12,285 nt of DNA from Candidatus Pacearchaeota archaeon (GTDB lineage Archaea; Nanoarchaeota; Nanoarchaeia; Pacearchaeales; GW2011-AR1): positions 1-12,285 of the forward strand of contig NZER01000443.1 in the NCBI GenBank assembly GCA_002690445.1. The letters run 5' to 3'. The notes beneath the pieces are model-generated. The model searched no databases. It saw only the letters and a program-made list of their open reading frames with translations, and was not told the origin of the DNA. Positions 1 through 12,000 of the stretch are shown here, one piece after another; within the stretch, counting starts at the first letter, position 1, and every line of letters starts with the position of its first letter. Both the position numbers and the translations under genes were made by a program.

Positions 1-3000
1 AACATTCCAAACTTTATATCAAGCGCCAGAAAACCACAGTTTGTTCTTAGAGACAAGGATGGTAAGCAATTGCCAATTAAGATGAATGAGATCGACTCGC
101 TGACAGTTCCTTCAAGCGTCAAAGGTAATACAGCTGCAGAAGCTGCCGCAGCTCGCTACCGCAAAGAACACGGAATATCTCCAAATGCAAAATACCCTAG
201 AGTAGAGAAAATAAATACAGGCCTTGCTGAAGGCAACATTCCAAACTTTGCGAAGTTGCCCAAGAAGATAAAAACCAAAGCGGAGAGAAAGGCGGCGAAA
301 GAGAAAAATTTAGCCAGACTCACACGAGAACCAGACGCCGGACTTCTAGAGTGGGCGAGTCAAAACGCCCCTCTTTTACTGAAGACGTTGGGCACCGTGG
401 GAATAGGGGTTGCCGCCAAGACTGGCGCGCTCAAGCCACTCCTTTCAGCGATGGATAAAATTCCTTTCGCTATGGGCAATATTCCAAACTTTGCAGTTTC
501 TTACACTGCCCAACAAGTTCTCAATAGGCAACCCGAGCTAGCAGGCATGGCTTCTGCCGCAATGGGACGCGAAGCCAGCTTCGGAGTAACACCAGTGCTA
601 ACAACCTCTCCCGGAATTGGTAGCCCCGGCAATCTCATAGTGACAAACAAGCAGCAGGAAGGCGGCATGGCCTCGAGAGCTAAGGCTTTACATGGTAGTG
701 ATTTTACTGCCAGCAGAACTGTTTCAAAAAGTTCATTTGGCTTTGTCCCTAATTTTGCAGATCCGTTTGGTACTGCCCCGGAGGAACATAAGTCACTGCA
801 GGAAGCAAGACGACAGTATGCTGACAAGAAACTAAGGATGCCGACTCTTCATAAATTCTTTAATTCAATAACGCACCAGATGCAGCAACTGGAAAGGGCT
901 GCGGCACCTTTAGCGGGGACACTAGATAAAGCCACTAAGGCCTACGACTCTGCAAACGAAAAGCATAGGGCATTTCAAGAACAACAACGGGAGAATGAAA
1001 GAAGCTATCGTCAAGCTAAAATGGCTGCAAGGGACAAAATTATTGCTGCCGAGGCCGGAACAGCCACCGGTGCTGCGTACCAAAAAAAGCAAGCTGGCCA
1101 AGCCTTGGTTGGAACAGAAGCGGGCTTAGCGCAAAATTTACAAAATAAAATTGATGCTGCAACAAAAGGCGAGACCGCAAGAGTCGGCCCAAGAGGGAAA
1201 AAAGTGGAGGTAATAACTAAGGCTCCCGGCGATAGAGCTGTTCGCGCGGCACTTGCGAAGAAGCTCGGTACCGTTCCAGCAGCAAGAGAAGCAAAAACAG
1301 CAGCAAAAACAGCAGAAAAAAAAGTAACCGCAGCCAAAGGAGTATACGAATCAAGAATTACTGATCCTCAACAAAAGGTAATGGATAAGCAGGCGAGGTC
1401 GGAAGGCCTGCGCAACAAGGCTTTTTCAATGGGGTTCATGTTGCCAATGGTTGGTGGTATGGCTCAGGAATTAATGGGCCCCTCTTCGAAAGCCGGTAAA
1501 GCCATAATGGACGTATCCAATGCCGCTGCCGCTGGAGCAGTAGCCTTTATGCTTCTTCCCGGTCACATAGGCATGGTAACAGGCGCATTAGTTGCTGTTG
1601 GTATGGGCGCGGCTTCATTAGGAAAAACATTTTCAAATATCGGTGACGCCTTTGCATCCCAAGCAGAAGCTTCAAAAGCATCTTTCCAAAAATTAAATGA
1701 TGGCTTAGGCCAGTATATAAGCACCTTGTCGAAGCTGGATGCAGCTTATAAAACTTCTTCAACGAAATCAGAAACCATTGTAAAATTACAAGGAAAACTA
1801 ACGGAATCCTTGGCGCTACTTCCCCCGAAAGTAAGAGATCAAATTTTGTCCACTACAGACCTCAAGGAGGCTCAAGAAAAAGTTGCGGAAGTACAGAAAC
1901 AAGAAGCAAAGAAAACACAAGCGGGTGTGCTTGCGGCAGGTATAGCAAAATCTATAGATGAAAATCGAGGAGTAATAGATAGTATTTTTGGAAAAGAAGT
2001 TTTCACGAGGGGGGACAAGGCTCCCGGTTCACCATTCTTTGGGGCTGGCCAGAAAGGAGCAGCGGCAGGAGAAACGATGGCTGCGGAAGCATTCAGAACG
2101 CTTGATTTTACAAAATTCTCAGAAGACGTAGCCAAGGGAAGTGCAAATCTGGGAACGTCCGCAGAAGATTTAGCAAGTAGACTACAGACTGCATATGGCG
2201 CGACATTCAGGTTGGGTAATGCATTAAGGGAGCTGGGAGATAAAGACGCTGCCCTCTTTAGAATGGAGCTGGAAAGACTGGCAATCTCTGCTTCAAACGC
2301 GGCAGACATGGAGAAAAAATTAAGGACGACAAGGGAAGAGGTCGGGAGAGCAACCATTGCTCAACAAAAAAATGTAGAACTAGCAAAAGCCGCAGAACAA
2401 CAAACTAGAGCAATATTTGAACAATCATTAAGATTTATTGAAGGCATAAACTTAACCCAGCAAGCAGGAGCAAGGTCAATATCTCTTGAGCTTGCAAAAG
2501 CCGGAAGAGACCTCGCTAAAAATTTCGTAAGCACACAAGGAGTAGCTGGAATAGACAGAGGAATAGCTGAGGCAAGATTACAAGAAAACTTTTTACAACA
2601 ATCTGCAAGGTCGGCTCAAGAAACAAAACAAGGAATGTTTAAAGTTATCCAAAAATTTGCTGGTATAAAAACGGCCGGAGTCAGAGCAGGCCCAGAAAGA
2701 GAAGCGCTGAAAGGATTTTCCAGAGACATACTAAGAGCCATGACCAGATCAACAGGACTGGATGTATCAGGCACCAAACAAGAAATACAAAAATTATTAA
2801 ATTTAGGTAAGGATAAAACTTTAATTAAAAACAACCACGCCTTAAGACAAATAGTGTCCTTGGGCGAGGCCCACCTGCAAAAGCTTGCTGAGCTAGGGGA
2901 AAAACTAGACACAGGAAACAAGATAGCAGAAATAAGACAAAATTTAGTAGATAAACAAGAACAAATTTCAAGAGATTTAAGCACTGGTGGCGGAGTAGAT

Positions 3001-6000
3001 GCATTTTTTGATCCAGAAGGAGCGGGGAAGGCTTTCGATGAATTCTTCGCAAGGCTTGTAACTTTTGAATTTGGTGCTGCCGCTGGCCTGCCACAACTCA
3101 CCGGAAGAGGGGCTGGTGGATTAGCCATTTCAATGCAGGATCTTTTGGGTGCTGCGCCAGATGAATTAATCACAGATCTTTTTAAGGAAGAAGCTATAGT
3201 TGCAAACGCAGATAGAATAAAGAAACAAATCCTAGGTGTGGCTATTGCCATGGAACAATCCGCAGAGAGACTGCAGCGTGTAGATCCAGCTAGAGCGGAA
3301 AGATTAAGGATGGCAGCGGGGATGGGGAGAAGAAGAGTTGCCGGGGGCGGGGCCCAAACAATTGCAGAGAGACAAATCAACGAGAAAATCAAGACTGATA
3401 CAATGCCCGACGATATACACGAAATGGTTGGGGAGCTTGGCAGGCTGGTTTCGTTACAGGAAGATATCAAGGCAGAGATTGGCGCTGGGGCAGGAAGAAT
3501 CACGAGTGGTATAAATAGCTCAAACTTACTTCAGCAAATGTATGGACAATTGGGATCTCTGGAAGGAGCAATAAGATCTTCCGAGGTAGAGAAGGCGAGG
3601 CTCGACTTAACAAAAAAACAGGGCGTGCTCGATTTGGAAAAAAAGGTCAAGGAGGGTGGACTTGAGCAAGCTAAGAGAGGCCGAGTAGTTGACCGGCGCG
3701 AACTTGGGAAAGCTTCTGGTTTCTTTTTTCAAGAACTGTTTGAAGGAAAGATGCCCGGTGAAGCAAGACGGGAAATGGCTGGATCACTTACGGAACGGGG
3801 GCAAGGTTATAATGCAGTAGCAGGTGTTGGTGCATTTAGAGCAATCAGCCAAGGAGGTCGAGAAGAAGCCGCAGGGACAGGTGCAATTTTAATTCAGGAG
3901 TTTGCTGACGTAGCCTTTAAAGACGTGGACAAGGGCGGGCTTGGCAAGGGCGGTTTTGATGATTTGATAAACCTTAGTGAGGATGAAGTGGGGAAGGTTC
4001 TTAAGACTTTGAAAGACGAGGGGTCAGCAGTTTTTTCGGGACTAGACGCCGCCACAGCGCAGAAGGCACTGGAAGAATTCAAAAATAGATTATTTAATGT
4101 AAACGATGCTTCACGAAACGTCTTTAAGCAAATGATGCAAGCAGGCATGGGTGGTGATCTAGCAAGAAAAAAATTGGATGCCTTGGCTCAAAGCACATTA
4201 AAGGTTAGTACTGCACAAATAGAGCTAGATAAATTGGGAGACAAAGCAAAAGCGCTCACGGGCGAGTTTGCAGCCCTAGACAAGACTTTGGTAGATTTAA
4301 ATCAGGCAATCCAAAACAGGTTGCTTGCTGGTATCTCTAGCGTGGGTAACGCCGCTGATAAGGCTGCCCAATCAGAAAAGGCAAGAACAAGGGCTCAAAT
4401 GAAAGAGACTCTAGCAGGGGGTTTAAAACAAGGATTTGAGACGGGAGTTGCTGGCGGTGGTACAAGTCAATTCGAGCAGGCGCTCAAAAATATTGCTCAC
4501 GCCATAGACAAGGGTGCCTTGAGCATGGCCGAAGGTAAAAATTTAATTCTGGCTGCGGGTAGTGACATTAAAGCGACCGGGACAAATAAGCCGAAGGAAA
4601 TGGCACGTGAACTTGCCAATAAACTGGAAACCTTTATAGCAACAGGAAGAGCGGTGCAAACAGCGAAGGCCACGGGTCAACCTGTTCCAATGGCCGTAAC
4701 ACAAAGGCACGGACAAGCGCAGCAGGCATATGAAGAAGCATTAGTTGGACAAAGAGCAATAGGAGGTCGTACGGGTGGTTTTGTTGGAGAGTTCGGGCAA
4801 TTTGCACAAAGAAATGTTGGTGCCGGAGGGGGAGCTAGGAAAGCGCAAGCCATAACTGGACAAGAAAGAGTAGCAGGAGAAGAAAGAAGAAGACTAGCGG
4901 GTCAAGCGACAGGAAGAAGAGAAACAACTACAAGAGAATTACAAAACCTTAAGAACAGGGAAGCTGCTGGAGATATAAGAATTATAGACCCCCAACAAAT
5001 AAAACTAGATATACCTGCGCGCAATAAAGCATATAACGAAATGGTCACGCAAGCAGGTAAGCTTCGGGGCAAAGGACTAAAAGATAAAATTGAAAAAGCC
5101 ATCAACGAACCAGACATTGCTGCAAGGGCAAACAAGGTTGCGGAGATAGAATCAATAATAAGTGAAATAAATACCTTTAGTGAAAAAACACTACAATTTA
5201 ATAAGGGAGGACTTGTTTTTGCCAAGGGTATGATTCCTAATTTTTCGCCCCCACCCTCGGGTGGTATTGCATCAGCAGCAACCAAGAGAGTCTTGGAGGC
5301 AAGCCAAGCCAAACAGGCAAACTACAGGGCTGGAGCAATAAGGACAACCAACGTACCAAACTTTGGAATAGCAACGTATAACTCCAGAGAGTCTGTTAAA
5401 AATATTGGCGGCCAGAAAGCTATCCTACCCCCGGGTGGAACACAGGTAGCTTTAAATTATAAAGACCAATTTAGAAGCCTGAACCAAACAAGCATGGATC
5501 CGTATTCCCACCGGAAACCCAAGCTTGCAGCAACTGGCGTAATTCCTAATTTCACACGTTGGGAATTCCAAGAGTGGGTGGCCACCCAGAACGAGGTAAA
5601 CGACCACCTCAAGAAGGTTGAAAGTAGGCAACCGGCAAGGTCGCAGGCTCACCGGGAATTTTTGGCTTACAGGGGTTGGGTGAGGGAAAAACTTTTTCCA
5701 CCCAAGCCAAATTACGATGAGGTGGGACGGAGCCACCAACAACTTAGTCCTCCTGAGAGAAGGGCATATAGTAAGGGCCTTGAACTCGAAGTTACAGAAC
5801 AAGCTACAGCTCTCGTGGAAAAAGGCAAAAGCCCGGCTACGACACCAATTAAAGTAACTACACCCTCAGGGGGTACGGCAGAAATGGCCATAGATGCCGC
5901 AGAAACGACTGCTCGAGGAGACATCAAAACACCGGTAGAAGGCGTAAGTTTAGACCTCAAAAAATTACAAGAAAACATTAGAGAAGGAGTTTCACCAAGA

Positions 6001-9000
6001 ATTGCCAAGCAAATGCAAGGAACCGTAGCTCAATGGACAGAAACGGAGGGTTGGAGGCGTACGGCGCTAAGAGGAATTCAAAAAGTTCCGCACTGGATCG
6101 GAACAACAGCGTGGGGCGTTGCCGGGAGAAGTTTGTGGGGTGCAGATAATTGGAGAGAACAGAGAGAACAAAAACTTCAGAAAAAGCGAGAAGGCAAAAT
6201 AAGTCAAAAACAAAGCCAACGCTCAAGCATGCTTACAATTGAAGAATTTACAAAAAATGCATCGAAAGGAGAGCTCAAAGAATTTAAACAAGTTAGACGG
6301 ATAGTAAGTGGTTTAGAGGCGCCAGCATATACCAAGGAAGGAAAGAAGGCGTTGAAAGACGGCCTTAAAGATGCCGGGGTAGATAGAAAAGGAAAAGTAA
6401 AAACTCTCACAGATCTACTCATGAATGAGAAGTTCATGAAAGGACTTCAGCCTAGCGAGACTGAGCTTAAAGGCGCCTCTACGATAGAAAGACTGAGATC
6501 AACTTATGATTCGGCGAAAGCTGCTCCCAAACCTTTTGAAGTAGCTCAAGCAGGTACAGCTGGGATGACTAAACTTCAGGTAAAAGATAGAGTTCGGGAG
6601 TGGCGGAACGCTGGCCCCATGGTCAACCCTGTTTTCGAGCGAGAAGTCATTGAGCGGCGCGTTCAGGCGGAAGCAATGAGAGCTGGATCAAAAGCTATTC
6701 ATTATAGTCAAACTCCTGAAGGTATGATTAAAGAGCTAGTAGAAGTTAAGGGATCCGAGGTAGAAAGATGGCAAGAAACAAACAAGGCGCAAACTAAATT
6801 ATGGAATGAGTTTCTGGAGAAAAATCGATGGACTCAGCAGGCTGATGGTAATTTTTCCCGCCCGAGAAGAATGACGCCACCACCGGGTGAACATGGATTC
6901 AGATACGACTCAAAGAATCCTCAAGTAACAACTTACCGAACATTATTAGAGGAGTTTGCAAAACAAAAGGGCATCCCGATGTCAGAGTTAACCGTTGGCG
7001 CTCCCTCGGCTCCCGAGCTGCACGAACGAGTAATGAAGGAAATGCAAAAACGACGAAAGTCAATGCAAGCAGTCATGGAGGCGGGAGGACCGAAAGGGGC
7101 AGGGTCTACATTGTCCGGGACTCGCATGGGAAATTGGTTGAAAGAAACTCGTCTCGGTCAAAAATTTGGCTTGGGTGGAGTAAGTCAATATGAAATTTAT
7201 AGATTGGCTCAACAAGGCATCCAAACGGAGTTAGCTCAGAGGGCGGGTTTTGGAGAGGGATTAAAAGGAAGCACGAAAAATTTGTTTACGGCTGAAGCTG
7301 CAACCGGCGCGCGAGGAATGGCGGGGCTAAAAAGTATGTTTCTTGAAACTGGGGCTGACGGCAAAATGACTGGAAGAGGAGCCAAAGGCGCTGGATATGG
7401 ACGGAAAGGGGCAGCGGGGGGAAATAGATTTTTACCTAAGGCTAGTGCGGAATTTAGAGGATTGGCAGGACCGTTAGGCAAGGGGATCGGCTACTCGACC
7501 CTTTTTCATGGAGCAGAAGGTCTTACTGAAAAATACTTTGGAGTATCGAGAAAGACAGGGCTTGAAGCACTCTTTGGTCAAGATAAAGCCGGCGGTGGAC
7601 CTTTCAAATTCTCCCCCGAGCAACTTCAAGCAATGGGAATCGGCGAAGAAAACATTGGGGGCGTAATTGCTGCGCACGGGTTGAAAGATAAGGGTTATGT
7701 AGCAATCGGCTATGACGTAAGTAACGTAGCACTTGAATCCGTCATATGGCGGGGTGTCCTTGGCCGGGGTGGCGGCGCTGGTAAAATAGGTGGAGCAATG
7801 GTGCTTGACCTTCTGGGAGACTACGCGAAGGAAAGCTTAAGCGAAAAATTCTACCGTAGAGACCCGCGCTCTGGAGAAATTATAGCCATGACGGATCAGT
7901 TCGGTGATCCAATAACAAGATTAAAATCAACCCCGCTTGGAACCGGCGATATTTTTGGAACAGGAAAAGGCTGGGGACACACAATTAATAACGCTCTTGA
8001 TTTAACTGGAGTAGTTTGGATGGCGGGTCCGCAGGCGATACCAATGATAGCTCTTGTAAGCGCAATTAAAGGTGGCGAAGCGTTAACAGAGACAGTAGAT
8101 GCTTACGGTTTGCCATTGGGACTTGGAGCGGGCAAGTATGATATCATGCTGCAAGATGTCGCGATGGGTGAAGAAAGCGCCAAAGATCGCGCTAAAAAAT
8201 TAAGAAAATATAAACTACAACGCTTCGGTGCTCATAAAGGAGGAAAAGGTCGGAAAGGAATGAAGAAGGGCGACATTGGAAGATTACAACAAATATTAGG
8301 AAAAGGAGGAATTCGAGAAAAACAGGCTGAACTTGCAGACCTTATGTCTGACGTAAGAGTTGATGAAGGCGGCAATCTTATAGAGGGGCGAGCAAGCGCA
8401 CAAGACATAATTGAGAAAAAAAGAGAGATACTTTCCCTGATGTGGGGAGTCACCAAGGGTGCCCATGGTGCCTCGGGCTTAAAGATTCCGGCTAGATCAA
8501 GAAGAGCACTAGAAGGCCAAGAAAACAGGAAACTTACCCCTGAAACTCTTAGCACAATTTATACGGATATTAACCGTGTTGTAAACGAGTACCAAACTGA
8601 CGTCGGACGCAGGGTTGAAAAGGCAGAAAAGCCGGGGCGGTTTCGTGGAGATCGATATGAAGGTGGCGGGCTCGCTTTGGGCGCTGGCACTAGCTTCTAT
8701 GAGGCATTCGGCGAAGGAATAAAAGAGGGCTCTTCGGAAGAAGATATGATGGCTGGCATGATGACAATGTCGCCTAAACACCTTCCTAAAATCCTTCAAG
8801 AGACGCGCAAAAGAGAAGAAGGCGTAGGAGAATTTGATGAATCTACAGCACTGGAAGCATTCTTAAAGAGAAACATTCTTGAATCTACTGTGGAGTCCAG
8901 ATTAAATATGGCTGTAAATCTTAAAAATAAACTTGGTTCAACATTAGATAATAACAACTCAAAAAAGATTGACGATTATATTAAAACTCTTACCGGAAGC

Positions 9001-12000
9001 TATACAAATCTAATGGGTCAACCCCCAAAATACACAAGAGACGCGCGAGGCAAAATAGCAATAGAAAAGCCCAAGAAAGAAGAAGATGTTACACTACCGA
9101 AATTAGTAGAACAATATGCAGAAGAATGGCGTGGCCTGAAAAATCTACAGGTAGAAAGAGCGACGCTTTCTAACGCGGCTAGGGATCCTGAGTCAATAGA
9201 AAAAGCTGCCAGTGAATTATACTTTCTCGAAGACTGGAGAGAGAAGATTGGCACCAAGGCAATTAATAGTAAAGACTTTAAAGACAAGTTCAAGAGTGAA
9301 ATTTCTGGATGGAAATTAAATTTCGCTGGACCTAAAGACGATCAAGATGCAATTAGAAACCTACTCCTAAACATTCTTAAAAAGGCTGGAACTCCCGATG
9401 GGTTGGATAAAGAAATGATTGCAGACCTTAATTTAATGGCTTTAACTCCAGAAAGCACGAAGGCTTTCAAGAAAAATAAGACTGCAATAGGTAGTCAGAT
9501 ACAAAAGGTGCACGGTCTCGAAAATCAGATAGCCCAAAGAGTTGTTACACCAACACGAGACAAGACCGAGCGGGAGGAAAACTTAGGAAATTATAAAGCT
9601 TTAATCGCTCAAACGAAAAAGAAGGCAGGCGTACTCAGCGAGGATGGACTTTCAATTACACCACCCAACCCGACCGAGCCAAGCTCAATAGCAAGCGCAC
9701 TAACGAAAAAGTATTATAGCAACAAACAGCAAATTCTTTCTGGAGATTTGAAGGGCTTGAGCAACATAGACTCAGACTTGTTAAAAGATTTTCGCACGTC
9801 GCAAATTAAATCAAAAATTGATCCATATCTTGATGTCAATGCAGACTTAATACGTAGGAACTTTAATGAATACTTTGGAACGTGGGGTCAAAATATACAC
9901 AATCAAAAAATTCCTCTTGATGATAAAGCTGCGCAAATGAGGATAATGAAAAATCATCAGAGCTTGTTATATAATGCACTTTCTCCGCAGATGATTGCTA
10001 CAGGAGGCTCTTATGGTAGCCTCATAGGTTTGTTAAATAACCCTCAGATGACTACACGTTTTAAGAATCAACTTAGACCTTGGATAGGATACCTGCACGA
10101 AAGAGCTGGCTTGCAGGGAGATTTCCAAATCCCGACTTTTTCAGCAGGTTTTATTCCAAATTTTAGTGCCCCTGACGACCCAATAACCCCCAACTTTGTG
10201 AAGCCCGGAACTTATACTGGCGGCCGCGCTTTCGGGGCTGCTAAGAAAATAGGAGGCGCGGCAACAGGTGCTCTTGGCAGGGAAATGGCAGGCGGCGCAA
10301 AAAGATCACAGGTTCAACTTCATATACCTAAGGCAGCTGGAAGTATTCCTAATTTTGCAAAGTTTGGCGGACCATTTGTTACTTCAAGCGGGCCCACGGG
10401 AGAAGGGAGAGCTTTCTCCTCTGCAACAGCTGCATACGCTGGAATAAAACGGGTTCATGGAGCGGGTATGACGCCTAGCAACTCAAGAAAATTTGGTTCA
10501 CAAGGAGTTTCCGCGAAGGGATCAATACCGAACTTCCTCGCTAGAGAACAAGAAGTTGATGTAGATAAACTTTCAGATCATTATGTTGAATTTACCAATG
10601 ACGGAAAAATAATAATTCTTCCGGACGGAGGACAGATGACCGTAGATGGCAAATTCTTCAAGGGGCCGGACGGAGGATGGATGGATGAGAACGCTTTGTT
10701 TCCTCAGATGCCCGCGCGGATAGGAACAATGTATGGTCCCGGCCAATTGGTAACGCCTGAATTATTGGGAGGAATTTCTGAGAGTCTTTTGGACATTGAT
10801 AAAATGTCTAGAGAAGGAGGAGTTCATACCCTTTCGCAAGCTAAAATAAAAGAAAGAGCTGAGCTCTATAAAAATCTACCACGACATGGTAAAGCATGGG
10901 AACAAGCACTTACAATAGGTGGAGATCCAAAAAACAGAAAAAGAAAAACAGCTCCAAATTTTGTTTCTCTTCCAGATACTCGCTACGGTCGTTTAGCTGA
11001 AAATATCATAAGGGGAGCCTATAAAGACGATCTTAGAAGTTTTGAACGTGACTCCGACCGTGATAAAAATAAGCTTGAAAACAAAAGACAAGACCAGAAA
11101 GAAAAACTAAAGAAGCATTTAATAAATAAATTTAAAATAGAAGATAATGAAGAGATATTAGATAAATATTTAGGTGACGGACGAGCTATGGACCTACTCA
11201 GTATTGATCCTCCCAAGGGTCATCTTGCTGCGCAAGTTGGGTCTGGCGCACTGACGAAAGGAGATATTAAAGGCACGCCTCAGAATGGTTGGAGCGGTTC
11301 GAGTAAGAAGTGGATAAACTGGGTAAATTACCTTGGCATGATGAAAAAATATAAGGGGCTTGGTACTAAAAAAGCTTCTTCTCCCACTCTGGAACTGGCA
11401 GGACTATATGAACAGTACATAAAAAATCATCCAGAAATGATATCAAAACTGGCGGACTCGAGAAGGTTCGATAAAGATGATGTATATAAAAATCTTTATA
11501 AATTAATGTCTGCTAATCAGAGAATGGCTTTTGACGTAAATGAAGACAAGCAAATAACCCCGGACGAATTAAAACTTATTGATAGAGCTCAAAAATTAAG
11601 ACAAAAAGCCAAGGAAATTAACGCAGGAAAGGCCGCGAAATCATTTGTCCCCCCTCAAAACCCCAATACACTTAGAAATGAAGACTCATTAAAGTGGAAT
11701 AAAACCAAAGGCTATCAATTAAACACAATTCGTCGACTAATAACACAAAGAGAAGCATTGGGGTCGGATGTAAAGGAGGCCGCACGACGAGCAAAGAGAC
11801 CACTAAACGACAATGAAGAAACCATTATTAAAGATATACCACAGGAGATACACAGTCTTAACCTTTTGCTGGGGGCACATCGAAATGCAAACTTGGGCTT
11901 AAATTATCATCGTTCAATTTACGAAGGCTATGAGGCCCCCACCCGTATAGATCCCGTCTCAGGTTACCCGGCTGTTCCCATGACAGAATGGACGGGTGAA

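Larger units (their letters stand above)
1..759 (+). repeat. PNF motif cluster A (four copies)
   Basis: Four copies of the motif lie at bases 1-15 (NIPNF), 235-252 (NIPNFA), 478-495 (NIPNFA) and 742-759 (FVPNFA), that is residues 1, 79, 160 and 248. Upstream context is AEG, FAMG and SSFG, giving the consensus F-A-x-G-x-[I/V]-P-N-F-A. Spacing is 78, 81 and 88 residues, so each unit is about 80 residues. The stretches between them are polar and variable. One contains an AAMGREA segment (bases 556-576) that recurs in cluster C. The first copy begins at base 1, so the cluster may continue upstream. Confidence 0.85.

Noticed and set aside
1315..1365. In-phase slippery heptamer A AAA AAA (possible -1 frameshift)
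   Set aside because: A -1 shift would hit a stop after about 14 codons. No stem-loop is evident and the zero frame continues for thousands of codons. A similar A AAA AAA at about 4165 also leads quickly to a stop.
1606..1629. A Walker A-like GAASLGKT at residues 536-543
   Set aside because: It matches GxxxxGK[ST] but is the tail of an apolar hairpin. I see no Walker B or other NTPase motif, so it is probably chance.
2616..3503. A 295-codon open frame on the minus strand
   Set aside because: Its translation is Ser/Pro/Leu/Ala-rich with many Cys, as expected from the antisense of a Lys/Glu/Gly-rich gene. It lies wholly inside the giant + strand frame. The other shorter minus-strand frames across the window look the same.
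5671..5682. YRG triplet as an ADP-ribosyltransferase first motif
   Set aside because: No matching Ser-Thr-Ser or catalytic Glu motif was seen at suitable distance, and the surroundings look helical.
8236..8262. Shine-Dalgarno-like AAAGGAGG upstream of an in-frame ATG, a possible internal start
   Set aside because: Spacing from AAAGGAGG to the ATG is about 16 bases, too long, and the nearer AAAGGA touches the ATG. It simply encodes a Lys/Gly run.
10002..10027. AGGAGG with good spacing to an ATG at 10013
   Set aside because: The ATG is out of frame with the giant gene and its frame stops after four codons.
3418..10113. HExx-type sequences (residues near 1140, 2341 and 3367) as zinc protease motifs
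   Set aside because: None continues to the second His of HExxH, so there is no support for a zincin.
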